NCBI GenBank assembly: GCA_017536695.1
Contig: JAFXGX010000069.1
Span: 1-64,000 of the forward strand
Reading direction: 5' to 3'
From: Bacteroidaceae bacterium
GTDB lineage: Bacteria > Bacteroidota > Bacteroidia > Bacteroidales > Bacteroidaceae
Length of the DNA stretch: 64,000 nucleotides
Numbering within the stretch: the first letter of the stretch is position 1; each line of letters starts with the position of its first letter. Of the stretch, positions 17,906-27,386 are shown in pieces. Under the pieces are notes generated by a model that saw only the letters and a list, made by a program, of their open reading frames with translations, searched no databases and had not been told where the DNA came from. The translations under genes were made by a program, and so were the position numbers.

Positions 17906-19222
17906 TTATTTCAGATAGTTGGTTACCTCTCCTGTTATCTGCAACAATGAGATTTCGCACAACTTGGTGTCGTACTCTACCGACAGCAGTCGCTGTTCGG
18001 CATCCAGAAGACTCTTCTGTGCCTCTCTCATCTCTATGCCCGATATGTCGCCGAGCATGTATCGCTCTTTTGCTATCTCGTGGTTCTCACGTGCTGTTAT
18101 AACATTCTGTTTCTCAAGGTTGAGCAGCTGTATGTTGTTTCTGTATGCCTGCCACAGGTTGCCCAGTTCGGCCTTCAGGGCAAGTTCAATACGGTTGCGT
18201 TCCAGCCGGGCGTTCTCTATCTCAATCTTTGCATTGCGTCTCTCGCGCTTCCTGTTGCCGTCCCACAGGTTGAAACCTACAGTGACGCCGGCGCTGCCGC
18301 CCCAGTTGCTGCGGCTGGTGTAGCTGTTTGTGTCATATTTGTTGAACGTATAGTCATATCCTGCATTCAGTCTGACATACGGATAGTTTCGCGAGATGAC
18401 TTTCTTGTAGTCAAGTTCGGCAAGGGTGTTGCTCCTGTTTGCAAGCAACAGGGCCGCATTGTTGGCGAGCATCTTTTCCCAAAGCTGGCCGAACTGCAGT
18501 GTGGTGTCCGATACAATGGTGCTTTCGTTGGTCTCGATAGGGGTGTATACCGCATCAATAGCCATCATTTCGTTCAGTGCGATGCGTGAGGTCAGCACCA
18601 CCTCCTGCTGCTTGATGTACTGCGCGCTGTCGGCATTGAAGTCTACTTTCGCCTGCTGGTAGTCAAGGCGGGAGAAGTTACCTATATTATAACGCTCCTC
18701 CACAATGCGGAGTCGCTCTTTTGAGAGTTTGACGGCATAGTAGTAGTTTGCCAGACGCAGTTTCTGATGTATGAAATTGTAATATTCGGCGGTAAGCCCT
18801 GCGATGAAGTCCTCGAGTGTGATGCGCGTGTTAAGTTCGCCCATACGTTCAAGCTCCTTCAACTGCTTGTAGTTGGTGCTTATCTTGAATCCGTCGAATA
18901 TTGTCCAGCTGACACCGATGCCTGCGTTCAGTGACTGGTCGAACGAGTTGCGTACTTCTGTGGCCTCGCCTGTGGTGCGCAGTTTGCTGTCACTGTTGGC
19001 AAGGTCGGCATTGTATCCTGCGTTCAGGTCAATGCTCGGCAGGTATCCTGCGTTGGCGAGCGTGGCATTGTTGTGCGCAACCTCTTCCTGGTTGCGGCTT
19101 ATGCGCAATGAGTAATTGTTCTCGAGGCCTTTTTCAAGGCAGTTATGCAGTGTTAGTGTCTGTGCATCTGCCCATGCCGATGCTGTAACCAGCAGAGCTA
19201 ATGTAATAAGAACTCTTTTCAT
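17906..19222 (-). CDS. TolC-family outer-membrane efflux protein
   Basis: A 438-residue outer-membrane channel of a tripartite pump. It has a signal peptide (cleaved near ADAQ, about residue 21) and two repeated halves of long alpha-hairpins with the typical N-terminal LTLHNCLEKGLENNYSLRISR and NLWDGNRKRERRNAKIEIENARLERN. Its ATG overlaps the stop of the pump gene in a TAATG junction, so the two are translationally coupled. Last gene of the adaptor-pump-channel operon. Confidence 0.92.
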   Translation of the reverse strand: MKRVLITLALLVTASAWADAQTLTLHNCLEKGLENNYSLRISRNQEEVAHNNATLANAGYLPSIDLNAGYNADLANSDSKLRTTGEATEVRNSFDQSLNAGIGVSWTIFDGFKISTNYKQLKELERMGELNTRITLEDFIAGLTAEYYNFIHQKLRLANYYYAVKLSKERLRIVEERYNIGNFSRLDYQQAKVDFNADSAQYIKQQEVVLTSRIALNEMMAIDAVYTPIETNESTIVSDTTLQFGQLWEKMLANNAALLLANRSNTLAELDYKKVISRNYPYVRLNAGYDYTFNKYDTNSYTSRSNWGGSAGVTVGFNLWDGNRKRERRNAKIEIENARLERNRIELALKAELGNLWQAYRNNIQLLNLEKQNVITARENHEIAKERYMLGDISGIEMREAQKSLLDAEQRLLSVEYDTKLCEISLLQITGEVTNYLK

Positions 19223-22200
19223 TATTCCTCTGTCTTTTCGCGTTCGGTAGAAATATAACTGTATATTGCAGGTACAATGTACATTGTAAGGAATGTAGAT
19301 ACGAGCATTCCTCCAATTACCGCGGTACCCATCGCTATTCGCTGGTTGGCGCCTTCTCCAGTAGCAATTGCAAGCGGGAGTAGACCGAGGATGGTCGATA
19401 CGCTTGTCATGAGGATAGGGCGCAAACGCTGCAAAGAGGCGCTCTTGATAGCCTCCATCTTGCTCTCTCCGCTCTCCTGTTTCTGGTTCGCGAACTCAAC
19501 GATGAGGATACCGTTTTTCGCGACAAGTCCTATGAGCATGATTATACCGATTTGGCTGAATATGTTCATGGTTATGTCGCTGTAGTACATGAATATGAGC
19601 GCTCCGGCAATGGCCAACGGCACTGTGAGCATGATGATGAGCGGATCCTTGAAACTCTCGAACTGTGCTGCAAGTATAAGGTATATGAGCACCAGTGCAA
19701 GGATAAAGGCGAACATCAGGCTCGATGAACTCTCGCGGAACTCCTTGGAGTCGCCCGCGAGGGCTGTGCGGAATGTGTCGTCAAGAACCTCCTCGGCAAT
19801 CTTGTCCATCTCATCGAGTCCGTCACCTATGGTCTTGCCCTCGGCAAGGCCTGCCGATATGGTAGCCGAAAGGAAACGGTTGTAGTGGTACAGCTTTGGA
19901 GGAGCAACGCTCTCGATGAACTCCACAAGGTTGTCGAGCTGCACCATCTCGCCCTGGTCGTTGCGTATGTATATCGACTTCACTCCTGTGGGGGTGTTGC
20001 GTTGCTGACGGTTTACCTGACCGATAATCTCGTACTGCTTGCCGTTCATGTAGAAGTAACCCATGCGCTGTCCGCTGAGTCCGTACTGCAATGTCTCGGC
20101 AACGCTGCGTACGCTGGTACCCATGCTTCCTGCCTTGTCACGATTGATGTTTACCCTTACCTCGGGGCTGCTGAACTTGAGGTCCACGTCGGCCATTTTG
20201 AATGTAGGGTTGTCGTGGACACGGACAAGGAACTCGGGCAGTACCTTCTGCAGCTTCTCGATACTTGTGGCCTGGATAACATACTGTACGGGCATGCTTC
20301 CTCTTCGGCCTCCGAACGATGATTGCTGCTGCACGAATGAGCGTGCTTTTGTCTTCTTGCTGACGGCTGCAGTCAGTTTCTCGGCTACCTGCATCTGTGT
20401 GTAGTCACGCTCATCGATGTCCTTCAGGGATATCCTTATATTTCCGCTGTTGCTCGATACGCGCGCTGTAACCGATTTGGCATCAGGGACAATCGAGTCG
20501 ACAAGCATAGCTATATCTTCGGTGTAGTCACGCATGTACTCATAGCTTACGCCCTCGGCACCGCGTGTATTTACCGTAATCTGTGAACGGTCTTCCATAG
20601 GTGCCATCTCGGCAGGAATCTCGTTCCAAAGGTAACCGATGGCAACGAGTGTCGCGATAGAGACGGGTATCGCAATCCAACGTGCTTTAAGAAAGGCGTT
20701 GAGCGACTTTTCGTATATGTTGTTCAGACCCTCGAAGAATGGCTCGGTCTTGCGGTAGAACCATGGCTGCACCTTGCGTCTTTTTAGAATCTTGGTGGCT
20801 AACATCGGTGTGAACGTGAGTGCCGCGAACGATGAAATTATTACCGAGCCGGCAACAACGAAACTGAACTCGCGGAACAGGCGTCCGCTGGTTCCCTCCA
20901 TGAACACAATCGGCAGGAACACAGCCACAAGCGTCACTGTAGTGGAGATGACAGCGAAGAAAATCTCCTTGGAACCTTCAATGCCGGCCTTGAACGGATT
21001 CATTCCCTGCTCTATGCGTATGTATATGTTCTCGGTCATTACAATGGCGTCATCCACCACAAGTCCCACCGAAAGTACCACGGCAAGCATGGTAAGCACG
21101 TTGATTGAGAATCCTGCGACGTACATCACGAAGAACGCACCGATGAGCGACACCGGAATGACGATGCAAGGGATGAGTGTCACGCGCCAGTCGCGCAGGA
21201 AAAGGAAAATGATGATGATAACCAACACGAATGCCTCGTATACGGTATTCTTTACCTCATCGATTGATGCGCGGATGAACTTGGTGTTGTCGAATCCATA
21301 GGTGTACTCTACGTCATCGGGCAGGTCTTTCTTTATCTGCTCCATACGTGAATATACGGCATCGGCAATCTCAATATGGTTGGCACCTGGCTGCGGAACC
21401 ACCACTACACCCACCATGGGAACGCCGTTCATCTTCATGTAGCTCTTGAGGTCGGCAGGACCGATCTCGGCTATGCCGATGTCCCTGACGCGCACGATGT
21501 TGCCGTCCTTCTCCTTTACTATTATGTTGTTGAACTCCTGCGCGGTGTGCATCTGCCCCATGGTGCGGAGCGTAAGCTCCATGCTGTTGCCCTCGATACT
21601 TCCTGACGGAAGCTCCACATTCTCGCTTGTTATGGTATTCTTGATGTCAACGGGTGTGATGCCATATGCAGCCATCTTCACAGGGTCGAGCCATATACGC
21701 ATGGAGTAGCGCTTCTCTCCCCATATCTGCACGCTGCTCACGTCGGGGATTGTCTGCAACTGCTCCTTGACGGTGAGGTCGGCAATCTCGCTCAACTCGA
21801 GCAACGAGCGGCTGTCGCTCTGTATCGCTACCATAAGAATGGGCATGGCATCGGCATCGGCCTTTGATACCGTTGGCGGGTCGCAGTCGCGTGGAAGGAA
21901 CCTCTGTGCACGCGACACCTTGTCACGAACGTCATTCGCCGCGGTCTCAAGGTCTACCGACAGGTCGAACTCTATTGTTATGCGGCACTGGCCTTGCTGG
22001 CTGGTACTCGTGAGCGAGCGTATGCCCGGGATACCGTTGATGTTCTGCTCGAGAGGCTCTGTTATCTGGCTCTCTATTACTTCGGCGTTGGCTCCCGCGT
22101 AGCTGCAGGTCACAGATATTATAGGGTTGTCCACCGAGGGATATTCGCGCACTCCCAGAGTGTTGTAGCCAATCATACCGAACAGCAGGATGATGATTGT

Positions 22201-22251
22201 GAGTACTGTGGCAAGTACCGGCCTGCGTATGCTTAATTCCGAAATATTCAT
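19222..22251 (-). CDS. RND efflux pump, inner-membrane permease (HAE1/AcrB-like)
   Basis: A 1009-residue proton-driven exporter of drugs, bile acids or other amphiphiles. It has 12 membrane helices in the AcrB arrangement: TM1 at the N-terminus, a large periplasmic loop (about 30-330, with YPSVDNPIISVTCSYAGANAEVIE), TM2-6 with LSVGLVVDDAIVMTENI (the proton-relay Asp-Asp pair in TM4), a second periplasmic loop, and TM8-12 with LIGLVAKNGILIVEFAN (relay Lys in TM10). Slightly shorter than AcrB. It lies 18 bases after the adaptor and overlaps the TolC gene by one base. No TetR- or MarR-type repressor is adjacent. Confidence 0.94.
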   Translation of the reverse strand: MNISELSIRRPVLATVLTIIILLFGMIGYNTLGVREYPSVDNPIISVTCSYAGANAEVIESQITEPLEQNINGIPGIRSLTSTSQQGQCRITIEFDLSVDLETAANDVRDKVSRAQRFLPRDCDPPTVSKADADAMPILMVAIQSDSRSLLELSEIADLTVKEQLQTIPDVSSVQIWGEKRYSMRIWLDPVKMAAYGITPVDIKNTITSENVELPSGSIEGNSMELTLRTMGQMHTAQEFNNIIVKEKDGNIVRVRDIGIAEIGPADLKSYMKMNGVPMVGVVVVPQPGANHIEIADAVYSRMEQIKKDLPDDVEYTYGFDNTKFIRASIDEVKNTVYEAFVLVIIIIFLFLRDWRVTLIPCIVIPVSLIGAFFVMYVAGFSINVLTMLAVVLSVGLVVDDAIVMTENIYIRIEQGMNPFKAGIEGSKEIFFAVISTTVTLVAVFLPIVFMEGTSGRLFREFSFVVAGSVIISSFAALTFTPMLATKILKRRKVQPWFYRKTEPFFEGLNNIYEKSLNAFLKARWIAIPVSIATLVAIGYLWNEIPAEMAPMEDRSQITVNTRGAEGVSYEYMRDYTEDIAMLVDSIVPDAKSVTARVSSNSGNIRISLKDIDERDYTQMQVAEKLTAAVSKKTKARSFVQQQSSFGGRRGSMPVQYVIQATSIEKLQKVLPEFLVRVHDNPTFKMADVDLKFSSPEVRVNINRDKAGSMGTSVRSVAETLQYGLSGQRMGYFYMNGKQYEIIGQVNRQQRNTPTGVKSIYIRNDQGEMVQLDNLVEFIESVAPPKLYHYNRFLSATISAGLAEGKTIGDGLDEMDKIAEEVLDDTFRTALAGDSKEFRESSSSLMFAFILALVLIYLILAAQFESFKDPLIIMLTVPLAIAGALIFMYYSDITMNIFSQIGIIMLIGLVAKNGILIVEFANQKQESGESKMEAIKSASLQRLRPILMTSVSTILGLLPLAIATGEGANQRIAMGTAVIGGMLVSTFLTMYIVPAIYSYISTEREKTEE

Positions 22252-22269
22252 GGTTCACTCCTTTACGCG

Positions 22270-23343
22270 TTACTTGTATGATATTATCTTCACTGCCGAG
22301 CCCTTGCGCAACTGCAGTGTACCTGATGTCAGTATGGTGTCGCCGAACTCAAGACCGCTGACAATCTGTATCTCGGAGTCGGTGCGTATACCGGTCACAA
22401 CATCGACTGGTTCCGCCTTGCCGTTCCGGCAAACAAATACCTTGTTCTTGCCCATTTCGGGAACAATGGCCTCCGAAGGAATGGCAATCGCATCGGCAAC
22501 CTCCTTCTGCTTCAGACGTATTCCTGCATACTGGCCCGAGAGCAACTCGCCGTTGGCGTTGGGGTAGAGCGCGCGTACAAGCAACGTGTGTGTCTCGGCA
22601 TCGAGGCTTGCCTCGGTCGCATATACCTGAGCCTTGAACGCCTCCAGCTTGCCTTCTACGGTAAATTCAAGGTTGGTCCCTCTCTTTACCTCGCTTGCGT
22701 AGCGTTCGGGAACCGAGAACTCTATCTTTATGGGGGTTACCGATGTCAGCTTGGCTACAACGGTGCTCGGCGATGCGTATGAACCGACACTTACCTGACG
22801 CAATCCGATGACGCCGTCAAATGGAGCACGCAACTCTGTCTGCTCAATTTGTGCCTTGGTCTTCTCTATGTCGGCATTTAGTGTGGCAAGCTCGGTCTTT
22901 ACAATCTCGAGCGCCTCCTTGCTCACGGCATCGCGCTGCAACAGTGTGCTCTGGCGGTAAACGCGCTCCTCGGCAAGCGGAACCTGTGCCTCAAGACGTG
23001 CCAGCTGTGCCTGCAACTGTGCATCGTTGACCTTGGCCAACAGTGTGCCTTTCTTCACGCTGCTTCCCTCCTGGAAATAGATGTCGGTAATCTTGCCCGA
23101 GGTTTCGAAAGAGAGCTGTACCTCCTCATCGGGGACAAGGCGTCCTATGACGGGTATCTCATCCGTGAGCAGACGCGGTGAAATAATTCTTGCACTCACT
23201 TCAAGCACCTTCTTGCCTCCTTTCGGCTGTGTGTCGGCAAGGGCAAGTTCCTCATTTTCCTTGGGCATCAGTTGAAAATACCCGAACACTGCTGTTCCTA
23301 AGATAATCAGGGCTACAAGTCCCCATTTGAGATATTTCTTCAT
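22270..23343 (-). CDS. RND efflux periplasmic adaptor (membrane fusion protein)
   Basis: A 357-residue adaptor bridging pump and TolC channel. The N-terminus is a single uncleaved membrane anchor (about 5-25) without lipobox. After it come the first beta-barrel/lipoyl half (VIGRLVPDEEVQLSFETSGKI), a short alpha-hairpin (about 105-170), the second lipoyl half with the family motif LRAPFDGVIGLRQVSVGSYASP, and a C-terminal beta-barrel/membrane-proximal domain. First gene of the three-gene efflux operon, divergent from efp across 249 bases. Confidence 0.92.
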   Translation of the reverse strand: MKKYLKWGLVALIILGTAVFGYFQLMPKENEELALADTQPKGGKKVLEVSARIISPRLLTDEIPVIGRLVPDEEVQLSFETSGKITDIYFQEGSSVKKGTLLAKVNDAQLQAQLARLEAQVPLAEERVYRQSTLLQRDAVSKEALEIVKTELATLNADIEKTKAQIEQTELRAPFDGVIGLRQVSVGSYASPSTVVAKLTSVTPIKIEFSVPERYASEVKRGTNLEFTVEGKLEAFKAQVYATEASLDAETHTLLVRALYPNANGELLSGQYAGIRLKQKEVADAIAIPSEAIVPEMGKNKVFVCRNGKAEPVDVVTGIRTDSEIQIVSGLEFGDTILTSGTLQLRKGSAVKIISYK

Positions 23344-23400
23344 CTGTTGTATGTTTTTTTGTTATTTATCGTGCCTGTCGGTCATTAGCATTTGAATTTG

Positions 23401-23408
23401 CAAAAATA
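23401..23408 (-). promoter_or_regulatory. Candidate -7 element of the efflux operon
   Basis: TATTTTTG on the minus strand matches TAnnTTTG and would give a leader of about 50 bases. The -33 match is weak. Confidence 0.4.
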
Positions 23409-23513
23409 CTCAAATTATTAGAGTCTTTAAAATCCGAAAGGTTTAAATTAAATTTAATTTTTATTGATAATTATATTGTAATCAGTCATGCGGACAATTA
23501 AACTGCAATATGG

Positions 23514-23544
23514 TTGGTTTTTCATCATTTTTTTACTACCTTTG
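23514..23544 (+). promoter_or_regulatory. Promoter of efp
   Basis: TTGG at 23514-23517, then 19 bases, then TACCTTTG at 23537-23544: a good Bacteroidota promoter. The leader is about 40 bases and ends in an A-rich stretch before the ATG, with no strong Shine-Dalgarno, as is common in this phylum. Confidence 0.6.
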
Positions 23545-23592
23545 CGGTCGATTTCGGCTCAACGACAATACTAACAAAAAATATAAGATATT

Positions 23593-24159
23593 ATGATTAA
23601 TGCTCAAGACATTAAAATCGGTACAGCTATCCGCATGGATGGCAAGTTGTATTTCTGCATCGACTTCCTGCATGTAAAGCCGGGTAAGGGCAATACCTTC
23701 ATGCGTACAAAGCTGAAGGACGTTGTTGACGGCTACGTGTTGGAGCGCCGTTTCAACATCGGTGAGAAGCTTGAGGATGTCCGCGTGGAGCGCCGTCCTT
23801 ACCAGTATCTCTATCAGGAGGGTACCGACTATGTATTCATGAACCAGGAGACATATGAGCAGGTAAACATCTCTGCAGAGCAGATAAACGGTGTTGCCTA
23901 CATGAAGGAGGGTATGACACTCGAGGTTGTTACCGACGCTTCAACCGAGACAATCCTTTTTGCTGATATGCCGGTAAAGGTTGTTCTTGCAATCACTTAT
24001 ACCGAGCCGGGTCTCAAGGGCGATACAGCTACAAACGCTACAAAGCCAGCTACACTGGAGACCGGTGCCGAGATTCGTGTGCCTCTTTTCATCAACGAGG
24101 GCGAGCTCGTTGAGGTTGACACACGCGACGGTTCTTACGTAGGTCGCGTCAAGGCTTAA
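23593..24159 (+). CDS. efp: Elongation factor P
   Basis: A 188-residue translation factor that rescues ribosomes stalled at polyproline. Three beta domains are clear: KOW-like domain I (about 1-62), with the loop PGKGNTFMRT carrying the conserved, often modified Lys; an OB domain with YVFMNQETYEQVNIS; and the C-terminal domain with TYTEPGLKGDTA, ATLETGAEIRVPLFINEGE and DTRDGSYVGR, all family signatures. Full length. First gene of a plus-strand run with the glycosyltransferase, radC, the SufT-like gene and lpxH. Confidence 0.97.
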   Translation: MINAQDIKIGTAIRMDGKLYFCIDFLHVKPGKGNTFMRTKLKDVVDGYVLERRFNIGEKLEDVRVERRPYQYLYQEGTDYVFMNQETYEQVNISAEQINGVAYMKEGMTLEVVTDASTETILFADMPVKVVLAITYTEPGLKGDTATNATKPATLETGAEIRVPLFINEGELVEVDTRDGSYVGRVKA

Positions 24160-24177
24160 CTTTTAAAAGACAAAGAT

Positions 24178-25173
24178 TTGTTATACTCTATAATTGTCCC
24201 TGTCTATAACAGACCCGATGAGGTAAAGGAACTTCTTGAAAGTCTGTCGGCTCAGACGGTAAAGCCATTTGAGCTGGTAATTATAGAGGACGGCTCAAAA
24301 GAACGGTGTGACCATTTGCTTGGTCACTATCGTTCTTTTTTTGCTATCCACTACTATTACAAGGAAAATTCAGGCCGAAGCGATACACGCAACTACGGCA
24401 TGGCACGTGCAAATGGAGATTATCTGCTCTTCTTTGACTCAGATGTCATTCTGCCGCCGTTATACTTCGAGAAACTCGAGGAGGCTATGGCTGCGGACTA
24501 CTGCGACTGCTTCGGCGGTCCCGATGCTGCCGATGATTCGTTCTCGGACATGCAGAAGGCGGTAAGTCATGCGATGACCTCTTTCTGGACCACCGGCGGT
24601 ATACGTGGCGGCAAGGCGGTAATGGAGAAGTTCTGTCCGCGCACCTTCAACATGGGACTTTCGAAGAGAGTGTATGAGAAGGTCGGCGATTTCAAGGATA
24701 TGATGGGCGAGGATATCGACCTCAGCATCCGTATACGCAACGCAGGTTTCAAGATACGCCTTATACGCGACGTGTTCGTGTATCACAAGCGCCGTGTCGA
24801 CTTGCGACGCTTCTACAAGCAGGTAAACAACTTCGGCCAGGCACGCATATGGCTGCAACTGATACATCCAGGGTCGCTGAAGGCTGTACATGCCGCACCG
24901 GCACTGATGCTTGTAATGGGGCTGCTGCTGCTTGTAGCATCACTCTTCTGTCCTTGGCTGCTGCTGTTGCCGTTGCTCTATGTATTATTGATTTTCGGTG
25001 ATTCGCTGCTCAAGAACAGGAGCCTCAAGGTGGCGCTGCTCTCGGTAGCTGCCGCAGCAGTGCAGATAACAGGCTACGGAATGGGATTTCTCAAGGCCTT
25101 GTGGTTCAAGATGATACTCAAGCAGCCGCTTGAGACAAAGGAGAGTCTTACAAAACTGTACAATAGAGGATAA
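24178..25173 (+). CDS. Family 2 glycosyltransferase, membrane-anchored, TTG start
   Basis: A 331-residue GT-A glycosyltransferase. It has the nucleotide-sugar binding start YSIIVPVYNRPDEVKELLESL, an ENSGRSDTRNYGMARANGDYL block, the metal-binding FFDSD (a D-x-D), and a GEDIDLSIRIRNAGF motif (the ED-like catalytic base region). Two or three hydrophobic segments (about 240-310) anchor it in the inner membrane. The only usable start is TTG at 24178: no in-frame ATG or GTG exists between the efp stop and it, and the next ATG would remove the sugar-nucleotide site. It overlaps radC by one base (TAATG). The product, probably a surface or lipid-linked glycan, is unknown. Confidence 0.9.
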   Translation: MLYSIIVPVYNRPDEVKELLESLSAQTVKPFELVIIEDGSKERCDHLLGHYRSFFAIHYYYKENSGRSDTRNYGMARANGDYLLFFDSDVILPPLYFEKLEEAMAADYCDCFGGPDAADDSFSDMQKAVSHAMTSFWTTGGIRGGKAVMEKFCPRTFNMGLSKRVYEKVGDFKDMMGEDIDLSIRIRNAGFKIRLIRDVFVYHKRRVDLRRFYKQVNNFGQARIWLQLIHPGSLKAVHAAPALMLVMGLLLLVASLFCPWLLLLPLLYVLLIFGDSLLKNRSLKVALLSVAAAAVQITGYGMGFLKALWFKMILKQPLETKESLTKLYNRG

Positions 25174-25865
25174 TGTCCGAAATAAAGCCCAGCATAAAGG
25201 AAATGCCTGTCGATGAGCGTCCGCGCGAGAAGGCGATGGCGTATGGCGTGTCGACATTGAGTACGGCAGAATTGCTGGCCTTGCTCATCGGTACAGGCAA
25301 TGATGAGGAGACAGCAGTGAGCCTTATGAAGAAGGTTCTTGCATCGTGCGGCGACAGCATCGCGGAGTTGGCGCGTCTTACCCTTGATGACCTTTACCAG
25401 TTCAAGGGCATAGGTCCGGCAAAAGCAATTGCAATACAGGCGGTGTGCGAACTGTGGAAACGCCGTTCCAGGGATGACCGTTCATCCAAGACACGTATCC
25501 TCTCCTCAAAGGCACTCTTTGAATATTTCTATCCTTTGGTGTGTGATTCCCCTGTCGAGTGCTGCTACGTGCTGCTGCTCAATAACATGAACAGGGTAAT
25601 AGATCATGTGCAGATAGGGCAGGGCGGTCTTACTGCCACTGTTGTCGACGTGCGTCTGGTCATGCGCGAAGCTCTGCTCAAACGTGCTACAGCCGTCGCG
25701 CTCTGTCACAACCACCCGTCGGGCAGTACCAAGCCCAGCCGCGAGGATGACAGGCTCACGGTGAACCTTGCCGAGGCCTGCAAGGTTATGAATGTACGTA
25801 TGCTCGACCATATAATAATTGCTGATACAAAATATTACAGCTATAATGATGAGGGCCGCCTATGA
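25173..25865 (+). CDS. radC: RadC/JAB-domain protein
   Basis: A 230-residue RadC protein. The N-terminal helical part carries MPVDERPREKAMAYG and STLSTAELLALLIGTG, with a helix-hairpin-helix at FKGIGPAKA. The C-terminal JAB1/MPN-type metalloprotease-like domain has the zinc motif HNHPSGSTKPSREDD (H-x-H, S, D). Despite the name, a role in DNA repair is doubtful for the family, and the biochemical activity is not settled. Start coupled to the upstream glycosyltransferase stop. Confidence 0.93.
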   Translation: MSEIKPSIKEMPVDERPREKAMAYGVSTLSTAELLALLIGTGNDEETAVSLMKKVLASCGDSIAELARLTLDDLYQFKGIGPAKAIAIQAVCELWKRRSRDDRSSKTRILSSKALFEYFYPLVCDSPVECCYVLLLNNMNRVIDHVQIGQGGLTATVVDVRLVMREALLKRATAVALCHNHPSGSTKPSREDDRLTVNLAEACKVMNVRMLDHIIIADTKYYSYNDEGRL

Positions 25866-25878
25866 TGCGGTAACATAT

Positions 25879-26190
25879 ATGAACAAGATTGAACTTGAAG
25901 AGAAGATAGTAGAGATGATAAAGACGGTCTATGACCCCGAGATACCCGTCAACGTGTATGACCTCGGTCTCATATACCGTATCGAGCTCAAGGAGGACAA
26001 CTCGGTAGATATTGACATGACATTGACCGCTCCCAACTGTCCTGCAGCCGACTTCATGATGGAGGATGTGAGGATGAGGGTAGCCTCCATTGAGGGTATC
26101 ACGGCAGTTAACCTTAATCTTGTCTTTGAGCCCGAGTGGAGCCAGGACCTCATGACCGAGGAGGCAAAGCTCGAATTGGGCCTTCTATAG
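25879..26190 (+). CDS. SufT/MIP18-like iron-sulfur assembly factor (DUF59)
   Basis: A 103-residue DUF59 protein. It shows the family core TVYDPEIPVNVYDLGLIYRIE, followed by MTLTAPNCPAADFMMEDV, with the Cys often implicated in Fe-S handling. Members help deliver Fe-S clusters to target proteins. The ATG at 25879 is chosen because the family starts with a short acidic helix just before YDPEIP; the longer frame back to 25819 overlaps radC and adds unconserved residues. Part of the efp-lpxH run. Confidence 0.88.
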   Translation: MNKIELEEKIVEMIKTVYDPEIPVNVYDLGLIYRIELKEDNSVDIDMTLTAPNCPAADFMMEDVRMRVASIEGITAVNLNLVFEPEWSQDLMTEEAKLELGLL

Positions 26191-26285
26191 TATGCTTACC
26201 GCAATACTTGCCGGAACAATAATATACAGAAAGCAAAAGGACGCAATGTTTAATGAGAGACGTTCTATGTTTAAACTCATCAAAA

Positions 26286-26321
26286 ACATTAAACAACAAA
26301 ACATTAAACATTAAACAACAA
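26286..26321 (+). repeat. Short tandem repeat before lpxH
   Basis: ACATTAAACAACAA at 26286-26299 recurs, with a small internal duplication of ACATTAA, to 26321. It is AT-rich, lies directly in front of lpxH, and may influence ribosome access. No other function is visible. Confidence 0.55.
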
Positions 26322-26332
26322 AGACAGTTGCT

Positions 26333-27112
26333 ATGAAGAAAATCTATTTCCTTTCCGATGCACATCTTGGCTCCTGGGCCATTGAGCACAGCCGTACCCA
26401 TGAGCGCCGTCTTGTATCCTTCCTCGACAAAATCAAGGATGAGGCTGCTGCCGTGTATATGCTCGGGGACATGTTCGACTTCTGGTATGAGTACCGCTAT
26501 GCCGTTCCCAAGGGCTATACCCGTTTCCTCGGCAAGGTAGCCGAGCTTACCGACAGGGGAGTAGAGGTACACTTCTTCACAGGCAACCACGACATGTGGT
26601 GTCTCGACTATTTCGAGAAAGAGTGCGGTATGATTATCCACCGCGAGCCCTGCCTTGTCGAACTCCATAGTAAGGAGTTCTATCTTGCCCATGGCGATGA
26701 GTTCTCTACCGAGAGGGGTTTCCGCATTCTGCGTTCGATATTCCACAACCGTTTCCTGCAGTGGATGTTCTCTATGGTTCATCCGCGCTGGAGCCTATGG
26801 ATGGGGCATAGCTGGGCGCGCCACAGCATGCTGCAGCATAAGGTAAAGGGAGACACTCCTTTCAAAGGTGCCGAGAACGAGGATTGTGTAAAGTTCGCGA
26901 AGAACTATCTCAAGGCGCACCCGTCGGTCGACTGCTTCATCTTCGGGCACAGGCATATCGATGAGGACTTCCCACTGGGTGACTCCTCGCGATGCATCTT
27001 CCTTGGCGACTGGATAGGTACATTCGCCTATGTTGTCTTCGACGGCAAGACAATCTCTCATGAGAGGTACGTCGAGGGCGACGTTGCGCAGATAATGTCA
27101 CAAAGCGAATAA
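26333..27112 (+). CDS. lpxH: UDP-2,3-diacylglucosamine diphosphatase
   Basis: A 259-residue calcineurin-type metallophosphatase of lipid A synthesis that hydrolyses UDP-2,3-diacyl-glucosamine to lipid X. All metal motifs are present: SDAHLGS (D-x-H), GDMFDFWYEY, FTGNHDMW, AHGDE, and FGHRHID. Length and motif order fit LpxH of Bacteroidota. It is the last gene of the plus-strand run; the next gene is convergent and separated by a broken Sel1 fragment. Confidence 0.9.
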   Translation: MKKIYFLSDAHLGSWAIEHSRTHERRLVSFLDKIKDEAAAVYMLGDMFDFWYEYRYAVPKGYTRFLGKVAELTDRGVEVHFFTGNHDMWCLDYFEKECGMIIHREPCLVELHSKEFYLAHGDEFSTERGFRILRSIFHNRFLQWMFSMVHPRWSLWMGHSWARHSMLQHKVKGDTPFKGAENEDCVKFAKNYLKAHPSVDCFIFGHRHIDEDFPLGDSSRCIFLGDWIGTFAYVVFDGKTISHERYVEGDVAQIMSQSE

Positions 27113-27150
27113 AGAGTCAGACTCTGTGGTGTAAGGCATGCGTTGTACCA

Positions 27151-27309
27151 CTACCACTCCTCAAGAATTTTCTTAGCCTCTTCGTTGTCGGCAGCTGTGG
27201 CCTCGCGGTAGAGCTCTTTGGCAAGGCTCTTGTCACGGCTTACTCCCTTGCCCTTACGGTAGCAGTCGGCCATGAACTTTGTGCCGCACCCACAGGATAG
27301 CAAGAAATT
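27151..27309 (-). pseudogene. Truncated Sel1-repeat gene remnant
   Basis: Read on the minus strand, the sequence gives an intact C-terminal end of a Sel1/TPR-like protein: KFMADCYRKGKGVSRDK, then SLAKELYREATAADNEEAKK and ILEEW with a TAG stop at 27151-27153. The frame starts sensibly only from an internal Met (27273), leaving 40 residues, and upstream of about 27309 the Sel1 pattern is lost. The fragment uses codons like the GC-richer core genes. It is most simply a gene whose 5' part was lost when the neighbouring AT-rich block arrived. Confidence 0.65.
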
Positions 27310-27386
27310 GCAATAGTTTCATCAGTTCAATCAGATGAATTTAACCGTTGCTTGAAATCCTAAAAGCAGGCAATAATATTCTGCAT

